From Flavobacterium sp. N502536 (lineage in GTDB: Bacteria; Bacteroidota; Bacteroidia; Flavobacteriales; Flavobacteriaceae), in contig NZ_CP110011.1 in NCBI RefSeq assembly GCF_025947345.1, positions 3,410,001-3,474,000 on the forward strand: a stretch of DNA of 64,000 nucleotides, read 5' to 3'. Below are positions 25,010 to 34,907 of this stretch, piece after piece. The stretch's first letter is position 1. Each line of letters begins with the position of its first letter. A program made the position numbers and the translations under genes. The notes beneath the pieces were generated by a model that saw only the letters and a program-made list of their open reading frames with translations, made no database searches and had not been told where the DNA came from.

Positions 25010-25244
25010 GGCTTGAAAATTTAATAATTAGCTATTTCATCAGGTATTTTAAGGGGATAAGAGTATGTATTACGTGTTGAGTGTAATTGTTTCTATGTTT
25101 TGATTTTTTTTTTTGCAGAGGATGATCGGTAGTGCTGCTTTTAAAAAGATTGAAGTTAGGAATAAGTTGTTAATAATCAAAACGATGCTTTTCGAATCTT
25201 AAAAAAAATAACATTTCCACAGTTTCAGAAGCCCCGATTGATTT

Positions 25245-25319
25245 GGCATTTGGAATTTCAGAATTTGGAATTTGGAATTTAGAATTTAGAATTTGGAATT
25301 TAGAATTTGGAATTTGAAA
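25245..25319. repeat. Heptanucleotide microsatellite GAATTTG/GAATTTA
   Basis: About ten seven-base units of GAATTTG or GAATTTA between the divergent cbpA gene and the exported protein gene at 25493. The rest of the 480-base gap (25010-25492) is AT-rich and shows no gene or clear promoter to me. Confidence 0.85.
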
Positions 25320-25492
25320 TTAATTTTGCTCCAATTTGTGGTTTTTGGCAGGTTTTTTGATTCCAAAAAAATGCATAATATAGTGTTATAAAACTCTTAA
25401 AGTTGTAGTGCCTAATGATATTATATTATTTTTGTGATGCAAGACCCTGTTTTATTCCAAATTATAAAAGCCGATTCGATAATACCTTTTCA

Positions 25493-26206
25493 ATGAAACA
25501 CATCCTATTTTTTATATTATTTTTTACTGCTGTCACCGTATCAGCACAAAAGGAATTTGGAACTAAATTCAAGCCTATCGCAGCACCAAAATTTGGCGCA
25601 AAACCAAAAAAGACTCCAATTCCAGAAATAAAAGATCCTCAGGGGGAGAATTTGGATATGCCGGGTATTAAAACGCCCAATGTTTTTGACAATACGAGTA
25701 TTACGCCAAAATCTCAATTTCAGATTGGGGCCGAAAAAAGCAAATTTACCATGTCTACCGAAACTGATTTTGCCAATCCAGGTGATCGTTACGTACCCAA
25801 AATGGAGAAGGATTTAGACAAAGCCTTAAGAGATGCCGGTTTAAAAGAAGGACGCGGAACATTAGTTAAAAGAAATATTTCTCTGGGAGATTTTAGAACC
25901 AAATCGCAATATTTTATTGTGAAATTCCGTGACTTTGGGGCCATTGATGGCGATTTGGTCAAAGTATCTTCTAACGATAAAGTAATAAAAGATCAGCTAT
26001 TTTTGGATTCCAGTTTCAAAGACGTAAAAATCATGCTGAGCGATGGCTTCAACAAACTTGATTTTGAAGCACTGAATATCGGTACCTTAGGAGGAAATAC
26101 CGCCGAAATTCAAGTCTACGACGATAAAGGACAGTTAGTAACCAATGATTATTGGGATAATCTCGCCGCAGGATTTAAGGCTTCGATTATTGTGACAAAA
26201 GAATAG
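25493..26206 (+). CDS. Exported protein of unknown function
   Basis: The start at 25493 gives MKHILFFILFFTAVTVSAQ, a clear signal peptide; an earlier in-frame ATG at 25415 would add 26 unrelated residues. The mature part of about 220 residues begins Lys/Pro-rich (KFKPIAAPKFGAKPKKTPIPE) and ends with a beta-rich domain (NTAEIQVYDDKGQLVTNDYWDNLAAGFKASIIVTK). I do not recognise a family. It converges with the lipoprotein gene at 26307 across a shared hairpin. Confidence 0.7.
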   Translation: MKHILFFILFFTAVTVSAQKEFGTKFKPIAAPKFGAKPKKTPIPEIKDPQGENLDMPGIKTPNVFDNTSITPKSQFQIGAEKSKFTMSTETDFANPGDRYVPKMEKDLDKALRDAGLKEGRGTLVKRNISLGDFRTKSQYFIVKFRDFGAIDGDLVKVSSNDKVIKDQLFLDSSFKDVKIMLSDGFNKLDFEALNIGTLGGNTAEIQVYDDKGQLVTNDYWDNLAAGFKASIIVTKE

Positions 26207-26247
26207 TTTTTTTTTAAGTTGCTAAGGTACTAAGGTACTAAGGAGCT

Positions 26248-26279
26248 AAGGTTCTAAGTCTTTCAAAACTTAGAACCTT
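26248..26279. terminator. Hairpin between convergent genes
   Basis: AAGGTTCTAAGT at 26248-26259 pairs perfectly with ACTTAGAACCTT at 26268-26279. It lies in a stretch of CTAAGGTA-type short repeats (26220-26300) and can separate the two convergent transcripts. There is no strong T run directly after it. Confidence 0.55.
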
Positions 26280-26306
26280 AGTATCTCAGAACCTCAGAAC
26301 CTTCAA

Positions 26307-26834
26307 TTAAAATGGATCCGCAGTCACTCTAAACTTCATTTCTGCTTTTACGGTTACATCTTTGGTAAGCGTTTCTTTTAAAGTAACTTTTGTTCTGATT
26401 TTATATTTGTCGGCTTTGATGTATTGATCAAGTCTTGCATCTGTGCAAATTAAATCGATGCTGTTGGTTGAGGCATTAATGTTATCCTGATACGCAAGTT
26501 CTATTTCGTCAGAATCTGTGGTGGAGATGTACAAATGAACCGATTTTAAAAACGTAAAGGTCTTATCACTTGGATTTGTAATCATTAGTTTTAACGATTT
26601 CAACTTGACATCTTTTACTAAGCTTGCCTTCGTTTTGTTGTTTTCAAATTCAGCCGATGAATTGGTCGTTACATCCGGAGTAATAATTTCTGAAGGCAAA
26701 TTGATCGGAGAAGTACTTTTAATCTGAATCGAAGTTTCGTTGGAAATAGTGAACGTCAATAAATCATCTACGGCATCACAAGAGCTTAAAAACAAAGACA
26801 GGAAAAGGGAAAGGGCAATTAATTTTGATTTCAT
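26307..26834 (-). CDS. Lipoprotein of unknown function
   Basis: A 175-residue lipoprotein: MKSKLIALSLFLSLFLSSC. The mature part is beta-rich and Thr/Ser/Lys-rich, with KLKSLKLMITNPSDKTFTFLKSVHLYIST resembling small beta-sandwich lipoproteins of Flavobacterium. No family recognised. Its promoter region is shared with the divergent guaA gene. Confidence 0.7.
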   Translation of the reverse strand: MKSKLIALSLFLSLFLSSCDAVDDLLTFTISNETSIQIKSTSPINLPSEIITPDVTTNSSAEFENNKTKASLVKDVKLKSLKLMITNPSDKTFTFLKSVHLYISTTDSDEIELAYQDNINASTNSIDLICTDARLDQYIKADKYKIRTKVTLKETLTKDVTVKAEMKFRVTADPF

Positions 26835-26899
26835 AGTTAAATTTTAATGGGGTTTTTCGTTACGTACGAAATAATCTGGTTTTTGGATTTTCTTATTTA

Positions 26900-27073
26900 C
26901 AGGTTCAAAGATGCAAAGGTTCAAAGGAACAAAGCAAATATTTTTTTAAATTTAGTACTCTTAGAACCTTTGTTGCTTTGTTGCTTTGAGCCTGAAGAAT
27001 AAGAACGTTGAAAAAAAATATTTTTTTTTTCGACGTTCTGATTTTTCAAATTCGAATATAAAAAGTATTTTTG
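26900..27073 (+). promoter_or_regulatory. guaA upstream region: repeats, hairpin and -7 box next to the start codon
   Basis: An imperfect inverted repeat (CAGGTTCAAAG...CTTTGAGCCTG) spans 26900-26995. A hairpin AGAACGTTGAAAAAAAA / TTTTTTTTTCGACGTTCT lies at 27002-27039. TATTTTTG at 27066-27073 fits the Bacteroidota -7 box TAnnTTTG and ends only three bases before the guaA ATG at 27077, so the mRNA may be leaderless or have an extremely short leader. Confidence 0.5.
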
Positions 27074-27076
27074 CGC

Positions 27077-28606
27077 ATGCAACACAACGTACTTATTTTA
27101 GATTTCGGATCGCAATATACTCAGCTTATTGCGCGTAGAGTTCGCGAATTAAATATATTCTGCGAAATTTTCCCTTACAATCACTTTCCTAGTGATTTAT
27201 CACCTTATAAAGCCGTAATTTTAGGAGGAAGCCCTTTTTCTGTTCGTGCAGAAGATGCTCCACATCCTGATTTATCTCAAATTCGAGGCAAGCTTCCAAT
27301 GTTGGCAGTTTGTTACGGAGCACAATACTTAGCTCATTTTAGTGGAGGTGAAGTAGCCGCTTCGAATACCAGAGAATATGGTAGAGCGAATTTGTCTTAT
27401 ATTAAAGAGAATGAAGTTTTCTTTAACGGAGTTTCTGAAAACAGCCAGGTTTGGATGAGCCATAGCGATAGTATCAAAGCTTTGCCAACCAATGCTGTGA
27501 AATTAGCAAGCACGCATGACGTAGAATTTGCCGCTTATAAAATTGAAGGCGAAACGACTTATGCGATTCAGTACCACCCGGAAGTTTTTCACTCGACTGA
27601 CGGATCAAAAATGCTGAAGAACTTTTTAGTAGATATTGCTGAAGTTCCTCAGAATTTTACACCAAATGCTTTCGTAGAAGAAATGGTGGGAGAGTTAAAA
27701 GAGAAATTAGGAAACGATAAAGTAGTTTTAGGATTATCCGGAGGAGTAGATTCAACCGTAGCGGCTGTTTTATTGCACCAGGCAATCGGTAAAAACTTAT
27801 ATTGTATTTTTGTAAATAACGGTTTACTTCGTAAAAACGAATTCCAAAATGTATTGAATCAGTACAAAGGAATGGGATTGAATGTAAAAGGAGTAGATGC
27901 CGGAGATCGTTTTCTGTCTGAATTAGCCGGAATCAGTGATCCTGAAACCAAACGTAAAACAATTGGACGTGTATTTATCGAAGTTTTTGATGATGAATCA
28001 CACCTAATCGAAGACGTAAAATGGCTGGCACAGGGAACTATTTATCCTGATGTTATCGAGTCAGTTTCGGTAAAAGGACCATCGGCAACCATTAAATCGC
28101 ACCATAACGTAGGTGGATTGCCGGATTATATGAAATTAAAAATTGTAGAGCCGCTTCGAATGTTGTTCAAAGACGAAGTTCGAAGAGTAGGAGCTACTTT
28201 AGGAATAGATCCTGAGTTGTTAGGAAGACATCCTTTCCCGGGACCAGGATTATCCATCAGAATTTTGGGAGATATTACTCCGGAGAAAGTTCAGATTTTG
28301 CAAGATGTTGACGCTGTTTTTATCGACGGATTAAAATCTTGGGGGTTATATGACAAAGTTTGGCAGGCTGGAGCAATTTTGCTTCCGGTAAACAGTGTTG
28401 GTGTAATGGGTGACGAGCGTACTTACGAAAAAGTGGTGGCGCTTAGAGCTGTAGAATCAACAGATGGTATGACGGCTGACTGGGTGCATTTGCCTTACGA
28501 ATTCTTAATGAAAGTGTCGAATGACATCATCAATAAAGTAAAAGGAGTGAATCGTGTTGTTTACGATATCAGCTCAAAACCACCTGCAACAATTGAGTGG
28601 GAATAG
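27077..28606 (+). CDS. guaA: GMP synthase (glutamine-hydrolysing)
   Basis: A 509-residue enzyme converting XMP to GMP with glutamine and ATP. The start at ATG 27077 ([21 protein letters not shown]) is preferred to an in-frame TTG six bases upstream. The N-terminal class I glutamine amidotransferase has the nucleophile in [11 protein letters not shown] and the partner His/Glu in YHPEVFH. The ATP-pyrophosphatase P-loop is [13 protein letters not shown] near residue 225, and the C-terminal dimerisation domain ends KPPATIEWE. Full length, with no oddities. A perfect terminator follows. Confidence 0.97.
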   Translation: MQHNVLILDFGSQYTQLIARRVRELNIFCEIFPYNHFPSDLSPYKAVILGGSPFSVRAEDAPHPDLSQIRGKLPMLAVCYGAQYLAHFSGGEVAASNTREYGRANLSYIKENEVFFNGVSENSQVWMSHSDSIKALPTNAVKLASTHDVEFAAYKIEGETTYAIQYHPEVFHSTDGSKMLKNFLVDIAEVPQNFTPNAFVEEMVGELKEKLGNDKVVLGLSGGVDSTVAAVLLHQAIGKNLYCIFVNNGLLRKNEFQNVLNQYKGMGLNVKGVDAGDRFLSELAGISDPETKRKTIGRVFIEVFDDESHLIEDVKWLAQGTIYPDVIESVSVKGPSATIKSHHNVGGLPDYMKLKIVEPLRMLFKDEVRRVGATLGIDPELLGRHPFPGPGLSIRILGDITPEKVQILQDVDAVFIDGLKSWGLYDKVWQAGAILLPVNSVGVMGDERTYEKVVALRAVESTDGMTADWVHLPYEFLMKVSNDIINKVKGVNRVVYDISSKPPATIEWE

Positions 28607-28620
28607 TATTGTTTTTCCAA

Positions 28621-28654
28621 TTAAGGCGTTACATTTGTAACGCCTTAATTTTTT
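28621..28654 (+). terminator. Intrinsic terminator after guaA
   Basis: TTAAGGCGTTACA-TT-TGTAACGCCTTAA is a perfect 13-bp stem followed by TTTTTT, 14 bases after the guaA stop codon. Confidence 0.92.
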
Positions 28655-28667
28655 AAACCTACTATTT

Positions 28668-30587
28668 ATGAGAGAATTTTTAACGTTTTCTCTTGTCTTT
28701 GTTTTGTCTTTTAACAAAATAACTGCGCAAGATTTATTTATTGAGCATAAAATTCAAAAAGGAGAAACCGCCTATTTTATTGCCCAAAAGTACAAGGTTT
28801 CTGTCGAAGAGATTTACAAATTCAACCCCGAATCACAGAGTGGAATCAAAGACAATCAGATTATTAAGATTCCTGTTCACCCGGTTGAGAAAACAAATTC
28901 CGCTCCCCAAATTACCCACATTGTTGGCGCAAAAGAAACCCTTTTTGGTTTATCGAAACAGTATAACGTTTCGGTTGAATCCCTTCAAAATGCCAATCAG
29001 ACGATTCTTGCCAACGGACTTCAGATTGGTCAGGAATTAGTTATTCCGCAAGGACCTGCAACCCTTTCCAAAAATGAAAGCACCACTTCTTCCAAAGTAA
29101 ACCATCAGGTTGTCGCGAAGGAATCTTTATTCAGTATTGCCAGACAATACAATGTTTCGGTGCTGGATTTAGAAAATTTAAACAAAAACCTTCTTCAAAA
29201 CGGATTGCAAATAGGACAGTCTATTGCGATTCCGAACAAACGAAAAACACTGGACGGAAGAGTTCGTGTCATCAATCAGGAAACAGTTTTTCATGTCGTA
29301 GAACCCAAAGAAACCAAGTTTTCGATTGCTAAAAAATACGGAATTTCTATTGATCAGCTGGAATCTCAAAATCCTGAAACGGTAAACGGACTGATCGTAG
29401 GAAACAAGCTGGCGATCAATACCAAAGGAGTACAACCGACAAACGAAAGCGAAGAATTGATGCTGGCTTTGGCTGAAAAGCAGGTAGTGGTCGAAAAAAC
29501 AAAAGCCAAAACGGTTGAGCTCGAAGATTTGAAAGACCGATTGGTGGTTCAGAAAGAAATGAATCAGAAGATTATAAAAATTAATGATCTGAAAGTGAAT
29601 CTGAATGATATGAACGGTTCCAAAGAAAATTCAGTTGAAAAGCTGCGATTGGTATTGGAAGCCAATAAAAATGTTCAGGATATTTTAATGGCAAAACTGG
29701 ATTCACTGGTGAATACAATGAGTAACGATCTGGTCGATTTGAAAAGAATGGATGTTTTAAATGTCGACGAATCAAAAAGACTCGAAAAACGATCGTATGA
29801 AAGCATCGGAAAAACCAATGAATTGTCGTCTCAGTTGAAAAAAGAACTGGCCGAGAACCGAAAAGCATATGCCGGTTTAATGAATAAGGTGGAAAAAATT
29901 GCGGTGGAGGAAAACCAGGAATACAAGAAGAAAATCCGCGAAAGCGAAAAGAACAACAATTCAACTTCGCTGCAGCAACGTCTTTCGCTCGAAGAAATAA
30001 AGCGTTACAAAATAGAGCAGGAGCAGGGGGATGCCCAAAATCAGCTTTTGATTGCTAAAATAGATTCGCTGGACATTCAGAAAAAGATCGAAGTAAAAAG
30101 ACACATCAGTAAAGCATCCTATTACAGCATGGAAGCCCGAAAATTTGATGACAAGGTAGCTTTGGTTAAACTCAAAAAGTATCAGGATCAGGCGATTAAA
30201 AATCAGAAAAAAAGCGGCGCAACAGCAGATGTGAAGATCGTTTCGTCAGAAGAAATGAAGCGCGAGTTAAAGGAAAATCCGCTTAGAAAAGACAAAACCG
30301 TAAAGGTTGAAGTTTTTGATAATCTTAAAGAAGTTTCAAACGGCTATTACTTAGTTTTAGGTATATTTACAGACGCAACGCTAAGAGACAGGTTCATTAT
30401 GAAACTCATTGATTCGGGCGATTTTAACGCCAGTTTCTTCTTTAATATCAACAGTCTTTCGTACTATGTGTACTCCGATAAGTACCAAAATATGGAAGAA
30501 GTTTTGTATCAATGCAAGAAAAAGGAGGAAGAGGAGTTATATAAAGAGGTTGTTATTGCTAAGGTCGAGATTGATCTTAGGGAATAA
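28668..30587 (+). CDS. LysM-repeat cell-envelope protein with coiled coil and SPOR-like C-terminus
   Basis: A 639-residue exported protein (signal peptide ends ITAQ). Four LysM-like peptidoglycan-binding units lie in about residues 25-260 (HKIQKGETAYFIAQKYKVS, HIVGAKETLFGLSKQYNVS, HQVVAKESLFSIARQYNVS, HVVEPKETKFSIAKKYGIS). A long charged coiled coil follows (about 270-530). The C-terminal 90 residues (NGYYLVLGIFTDATLRDRFI) have a SPOR-like pattern. It is likely anchored to peptidoglycan in the periplasm. The next gene also starts with LysM repeats and follows 94 bases later. Confidence 0.85.
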   Translation: MREFLTFSLVFVLSFNKITAQDLFIEHKIQKGETAYFIAQKYKVSVEEIYKFNPESQSGIKDNQIIKIPVHPVEKTNSAPQITHIVGAKETLFGLSKQYNVSVESLQNANQTILANGLQIGQELVIPQGPATLSKNESTTSSKVNHQVVAKESLFSIARQYNVSVLDLENLNKNLLQNGLQIGQSIAIPNKRKTLDGRVRVINQETVFHVVEPKETKFSIAKKYGISIDQLESQNPETVNGLIVGNKLAINTKGVQPTNESEELMLALAEKQVVVEKTKAKTVELEDLKDRLVVQKEMNQKIIKINDLKVNLNDMNGSKENSVEKLRLVLEANKNVQDILMAKLDSLVNTMSNDLVDLKRMDVLNVDESKRLEKRSYESIGKTNELSSQLKKELAENRKAYAGLMNKVEKIAVEENQEYKKKIRESEKNNNSTSLQQRLSLEEIKRYKIEQEQGDAQNQLLIAKIDSLDIQKKIEVKRHISKASYYSMEARKFDDKVALVKLKKYQDQAIKNQKKSGATADVKIVSSEEMKRELKENPLRKDKTVKVEVFDNLKEVSNGYYLVLGIFTDATLRDRFIMKLIDSGDFNASFFFNINSLSYYVYSDKYQNMEEVLYQCKKKEEEELYKEVVIAKVEIDLRE

Positions 30588-30681
30588 GCAGTGCAGAAAT
30601 AATAACTGGCAGGAATCTTGCTTTAAAGAGAATTTTGTAACTTGTTATTGAAATTGAAATTAAATTGTTTTAAGCTTTATT

Positions 30682-32784
30682 ATGAAATATTATTCAACAT
30701 TATTGTCTCTGATTTTTTTTGCAACCAGTTCCGCATTTTCACAAGAAAAAGTGGTGAAGTATACGGTTTCAGGCGGAGAAACTATTAATCAGATTGCCGT
30801 AAAATTTAAGGTTACGCCTTATGATATTTATTCACTAAATCCGGATGCCAGAAATGGTGTTAAACCGAATACGGTTTTATTGATTCCAACCTCCGGTACG
30901 AAAGCGGCGGTTAAAACTGAGGTTGCTGCAGCCAAGAGCTCCAACCCGGGAAAAACGACTACGCATGAAGTACAGCCCAAAGAGACTTTGTTTGGCATTG
31001 AGAAAAAATATAATGTTTCGGATGAAGCTTTAAAAGCAGCCAATCCATTTTTGGTAAAAGACGGTTTGCAAATTGGGCAGACTCTTACGATACCGTCAAA
31101 AGGAAGTGCGGTAAAAGCAGCAGCTTTGACTCCTGCCAAAACGAAATCGGCAGCTCCTGAAAAATACGTTTATCATGATGTGGTGGCCAAAGAAACTAAG
31201 TTTTCGATCGCAAAACAATTCGGAATGACCATTGAAGAATTGGAAAAACGCAATCCTGAGATTGTTTCCAATTTACCGGTTGGGTATCGTTTGACGATAA
31301 AAGGAACGGCTCCTAAAACGGAGGTTTCGGCTCAACCTGCGGCTCATGTGGCTAAACCGGCAGAAGTTAAAAAAGCGGCAGAACCTGTGAAAAAAGCAGT
31401 TTCTTATATGGACTATCAGGTAAAGCCAAAAGAAACTTTTTATAGTTTAACACACACTTTTCATATTACTCAGGAAGAATTAACGGCTTTGAATCCGGCA
31501 CTTTCGGAAGGAGTTAAAGAAGGAATGGTCTTAAAAGTTCCGGCAGGATATTTAGCGCCAACACCTATTGTTGTACAGGAAAAGCAGGAACAGCCACAGC
31601 AAACGATTGAAAAAGCAGTCGAAAATAAAAGCACAGGCGGGATACAAATTATAGACAAAGTAAAATCGGAAACCGTTTCTGTAAATCCTGAAGTGGTTGA
31701 ACTGACTAAAAAACGTGGACAAACAGAGCGTCAAAAACTGGTTTTATTGTTGCCGTTTAATTTGGCTAAAATGCAAAACGACACCACCAGTTCGGCTACC
31801 AGAATTAAAAATGATAAATTCCTCAACATGACTCTTGATTTTTATTCGGGAGCGTTGATGGCAATCGATTCTGCGAGAACTCTAAAATTACCAATAGATG
31901 TTGCCATTTATGATTCTCAGGAAACCAAAAACAGTTCCAATGTTTCGGGTTTAATAGCGCAAAACAAATTACAGGATGCCAATGCTGTAGTGGGACCTTT
32001 TTATCAGAGTAATGCCGAATCTACGGCCAATACCTTGCGTTTGTATAATATTCCGGTGATTTCGCCATTGTCAAAAGATAAAGCCAACCCGATCGATAAT
32101 TTGTATCAGACCATTCCGTCAAACGATATGGTTAGAAATGCTATGTTTGAGTACATGCGCGGCAAAAATGGAAACATCGTTGCGGTGGTCGATAAAAAGA
32201 AAGAATCTGTTATCAGTTACATCAAGCAAAACCAAAAAGGAGTTGTGTTTGCCAGTCTGACAGAAACCGGAGCTTTGGACGTGGCCAATTTAAAAAGCTT
32301 ATTATTGCCAAACCGAGTGAACTATGTGGTAATGGAAACCGCCAATACTGCCATGGTTAGAACCACTATAAAAGCGTTGTTGGATGCTCAAAAAACCTGT
32401 CAGGTACAATTGGTTGTTTTAGAGCCAAACAGTACGCTGGACTCAGATGAAATTAGTTTTGACAGTTTGATAAAACTAAAATTGATGTATCCGTCTGTTA
32501 CGCGTGACAGCGACGAACCGTCGGTTTTGATTTTTGAGAAAGAGTATCGATTGAAGAATAAAGTAAATCCAAATACCTACGCTACCAGAGGGTTTGACGT
32601 TACTTTTGATACCATGATGCGTTTGGTTCAGGGAAAAACCTATCAGGAAACAGCCGATTTAATGACAACCGAACAAGTTGACAATAAATTTCAATTTTAT
32701 AAAAAAGAAGATGGAGGGCACGCCAACAAAGGGGTCTACATCTTATATTACGATAATGATTTAACTTTAAAAGTAGCAAATTAA
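30682..32784 (+). CDS. LysM and type-1 periplasmic-binding-protein fusion
   Basis: A 700-residue exported protein (signal peptide ends SAFSQ). Four LysM-like units lie in about residues 24-290 (YTVSGGETINQIAVKFKVT and others), separated by Ala/Lys/Pro-rich linkers. The C-terminal half (about 345-695) resembles the PBP1 fold of amino-acid ABC binding proteins (LVLLLPFNLAKMQNDTTSS, ANAVVGPFYQSNAESTANTL, RGFDVTFDTMMRL). No transporter genes are nearby, so it probably senses or scaffolds at the cell wall rather than feeds an importer; this is inference. Its stop codon overlaps the osmC start by one base. Confidence 0.88.
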   Translation: MKYYSTLLSLIFFATSSAFSQEKVVKYTVSGGETINQIAVKFKVTPYDIYSLNPDARNGVKPNTVLLIPTSGTKAAVKTEVAAAKSSNPGKTTTHEVQPKETLFGIEKKYNVSDEALKAANPFLVKDGLQIGQTLTIPSKGSAVKAAALTPAKTKSAAPEKYVYHDVVAKETKFSIAKQFGMTIEELEKRNPEIVSNLPVGYRLTIKGTAPKTEVSAQPAAHVAKPAEVKKAAEPVKKAVSYMDYQVKPKETFYSLTHTFHITQEELTALNPALSEGVKEGMVLKVPAGYLAPTPIVVQEKQEQPQQTIEKAVENKSTGGIQIIDKVKSETVSVNPEVVELTKKRGQTERQKLVLLLPFNLAKMQNDTTSSATRIKNDKFLNMTLDFYSGALMAIDSARTLKLPIDVAIYDSQETKNSSNVSGLIAQNKLQDANAVVGPFYQSNAESTANTLRLYNIPVISPLSKDKANPIDNLYQTIPSNDMVRNAMFEYMRGKNGNIVAVVDKKKESVISYIKQNQKGVVFASLTETGALDVANLKSLLLPNRVNYVVMETANTAMVRTTIKALLDAQKTCQVQLVVLEPNSTLDSDEISFDSLIKLKLMYPSVTRDSDEPSVLIFEKEYRLKNKVNPNTYATRGFDVTFDTMMRLVQGKTYQETADLMTTEQVDNKFQFYKKEDGGHANKGVYILYYDNDLTLKVAN

Positions 32785-33185
32785 TGACATCAAAAGTAAC
32801 CTATTTAGGCGATTTAAGAACAAAATCAATCCATGTGCAATCCGGAAGTGAAATCATTTCGGATGCACCGGTAGACAATAACGGAAAAGGAGAAGCTTTT
32901 TCTCCAACAGATACAGTTGCCAATGCTTTAGCCAGTTGTATGATGACGATTATGGGAATTAAAGCCCGTGATTTGAACGTCAATTTAATCGACTCCACTG
33001 CCGAGGTAACCAAAATAATGAATGCAGAACCAAGACGTATCGGAGCCATTGAAATTGTTTTTGAAATGAAAGGTGATGCCGATGAAAAAAGCAAAACGAT
33101 TTTGGAACGTGCGGCAATGACCTGCCCTGTATTTTTAAGTTTAAACACTGAAATAGAAAAGAATATTACTTTTAACTGGAAGTAG
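32784..33185 (+). CDS. OsmC family protein
   Basis: A 133-residue protein of OsmC fold. The two reactive Cys are in NALASCMMTIMGIKA (Cys52) and AAMTCPVFLSLN (about Cys114), as in OsmC/Ohr hydroperoxide reductases, with SPTDTVANALASC the usual surrounding motif. It likely detoxifies organic hydroperoxides. The start overlaps the stop of the LysM-PBP gene (TAATG), so translation is coupled. A degraded copy of its 3' end lies at 36572. Confidence 0.9.
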   Translation: MTSKVTYLGDLRTKSIHVQSGSEIISDAPVDNNGKGEAFSPTDTVANALASCMMTIMGIKARDLNVNLIDSTAEVTKIMNAEPRRIGAIEIVFEMKGDADEKSKTILERAAMTCPVFLSLNTEIEKNITFNWK

Positions 33186-33222
33186 TTTGAAGCGGTAAAA
33201 CCGAAAGATATTTACACGTATT

Positions 33223-33260
33223 GCCCCCAAATAGTCAGACACTATTTGGGGGCTTTTTTT
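33223..33260 (+). terminator. Strong intrinsic terminator after osmC
   Basis: GCCCCCAAATAGT-CAGAC-ACTATTTGGGGGC is a perfect 13-bp stem followed by seven T. It closes the LysM-osmC transcript and isolates the following four-gene block. Confidence 0.95.
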
Positions 33261-33470
33261 ATGGAAAAAAGCGAACTGCAACTTCAAACCCAAATGCGTA
33301 AAGTTGATAGCTGATCAGTACTGCTAAACCATTTATGAACTATTGAGATACACATATATCAATGTAGCTGGCGCTTATTAATTTGACGGAATTTCAATCT
33401 GTTTTTTGCAGTACACTTGTATAAGATTTAGGTGAATTTGAAGAAATTACTTAATGCAAAATCAAACAAG

Positions 33471-34184
33471 ATGTGTCGAAAATTACTATTTATTCCCATT
33501 TTACTACTGTTATGTAATCTCTCCTATAGTCAGGTAGGGATCGGAAATTCTAATCCCGATAATTCGGCAATGCTTGATATCGTTTCAGCAAATAGAGGGG
33601 TTCTTATTCCAAGAATTGCATTAGTGGGAAGCAAAGATTTAACTACCATTAAAAGCGGTAATGTGGAAAGTTTATTAGTCTACAACACCGCAACAGCTGC
33701 AGATATCACACCCGGATATTATTACTGGTCCAATAACAAATGGAACAGAATAGCGATCACAGGTGATAATTTGTCAGTAGCAGCCGAGAACGGTCTGACC
33801 ATGTCTAACGGAAAACTACAATTAGGAGGTGCATTACAAATCCCCACTACACTCACAACCACAGCATCAAATACATTGGCCCTAAAGGGTTTGGAAACCG
33901 GAGATTTAAAAACCGACGAATTTGTAGTCGTAGATAAAACGAAAGGAACGCTGAAAAAAGTGGCAACAAATTCCTTTGTGCAGGAAAAACAGGAATTGTT
34001 TATCGCCAAAGACGGTCAGGCAGAGTTTACACCGGTATCGCCCATTTCGGATCCCGAAAAAGTAAACGTCTATCGGAATGGTATTAGAGTAGATTTTTCG
34101 ATCGTAAAACCCGGAACTATAAAATTAGAGCCCAGTGCTGTTTGTTACCAAAACGATGAAGTACGAATTGTACTGATTTATTAA
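33471..34184 (+). CDS. Exported surface-type protein, first of a four-gene block
   Basis: The start at ATG 33471 gives MCRKLLFIPILLLLCNLSYSQ, a signal peptide; a GTG at 33432 would add 13 residues. The mature start VGIGNSNPDNSAMLDIVSANRGVLIPRIAL is the head of many Bacteroidota surface proteins that resemble phage tail or fimbrial subunits. The C-terminus VNVYRNGIRVDFSIVKPG...NDEVRIVLIY ends in the same kind of module as the next gene (VFRNGIK...GDIIEVQYIR). No catalytic motif is seen. Function unknown; an adhesin or appendage role is inference. Confidence 0.75.
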   Translation: MCRKLLFIPILLLLCNLSYSQVGIGNSNPDNSAMLDIVSANRGVLIPRIALVGSKDLTTIKSGNVESLLVYNTATAADITPGYYYWSNNKWNRIAITGDNLSVAAENGLTMSNGKLQLGGALQIPTTLTTTASNTLALKGLETGDLKTDEFVVVDKTKGTLKKVATNSFVQEKQELFIAKDGQAEFTPVSPISDPEKVNVYRNGIRVDFSIVKPGTIKLEPSAVCYQNDEVRIVLIY

Positions 34185-34227
34185 TAGAAAACCTTAAACT
34201 TTAAATCAATAATTAAAACAGAAGAAA

Positions 34228-34887
34228 ATGAGAACAAAATTATTTAAATGCGCGCTTTTTACGGTATTTATGCTTGGAATTAACGCCCTAAATGCACAAT
34301 CGACTAAAGATGTAGCCAAAGGAACGAAAGCGATTAAAGTGGTGGATAATAAAGGTACCATAAGGTATTTTCAATCCAATAACGGTATTTCACAAATTGT
34401 AAATACAACTGGCGATGTTACCACCACCACCTGGCAATTAGGAGGACAGTTGACGGATAATACGTATATAGACGTTAACGGAAAAGCATTTGCTTTGGAT
34501 GGTATTGCTTTAGAAACAGGTGCCGCATCTGCAAATGCCACGACAGGATCGATCCATGGCGGAACAGGTACAGGCTGGACTTTATTGGTAAGAGACGAAG
34601 CCACTGGGGCTACCAAAAAAATGGCAGCAGACAATTTAGTGAGCGGAATCAGAGTAGAGTATACACAAGTAGCCAATGCCGCCGCGAATGTAGATGTCGC
34701 TGTAGTGGGTTTACCAGCTTTGGCAGCCGGAACCACAGATGCTAAATTATTTGTTTTTAGAAACGGTATTAAATTAAGATCAGGGACAGATTTTGTGGCA
34801 ACAGCAGCTAAAGTTACCATTACCTATAGCGCAGCCGACTTGCCAATGTATGCTGGTGATATTATTGAAGTTCAATACATTAGATAA
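34228..34887 (+). CDS. Exported surface-type protein, second of the block
   Basis: A 219-residue protein with signal peptide ending LNAQ. KAIKVVDNKGTIRYFQSNNG opens the mature part and recurs in similar form in the next gene (KVVDNKGTLVTIEQG). The C-terminal module AKLFVFRNGIKLRSGTDF...YAGDIIEVQYIR matches that of the first gene. It is rich in Ala/Thr/Gly. It lies 43 bases after the first gene and 20 before the third, so they are cotranscribed. No known family. Confidence 0.75.
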   Translation: MRTKLFKCALFTVFMLGINALNAQSTKDVAKGTKAIKVVDNKGTIRYFQSNNGISQIVNTTGDVTTTTWQLGGQLTDNTYIDVNGKAFALDGIALETGAASANATTGSIHGGTGTGWTLLVRDEATGATKKMAADNLVSGIRVEYTQVANAAANVDVAVVGLPALAAGTTDAKLFVFRNGIKLRSGTDFVATAAKVTITYSAADLPMYAGDIIEVQYIR

Positions 34888-34907
34888 CTTTTTTATAAAA
34901 TTTAAAT

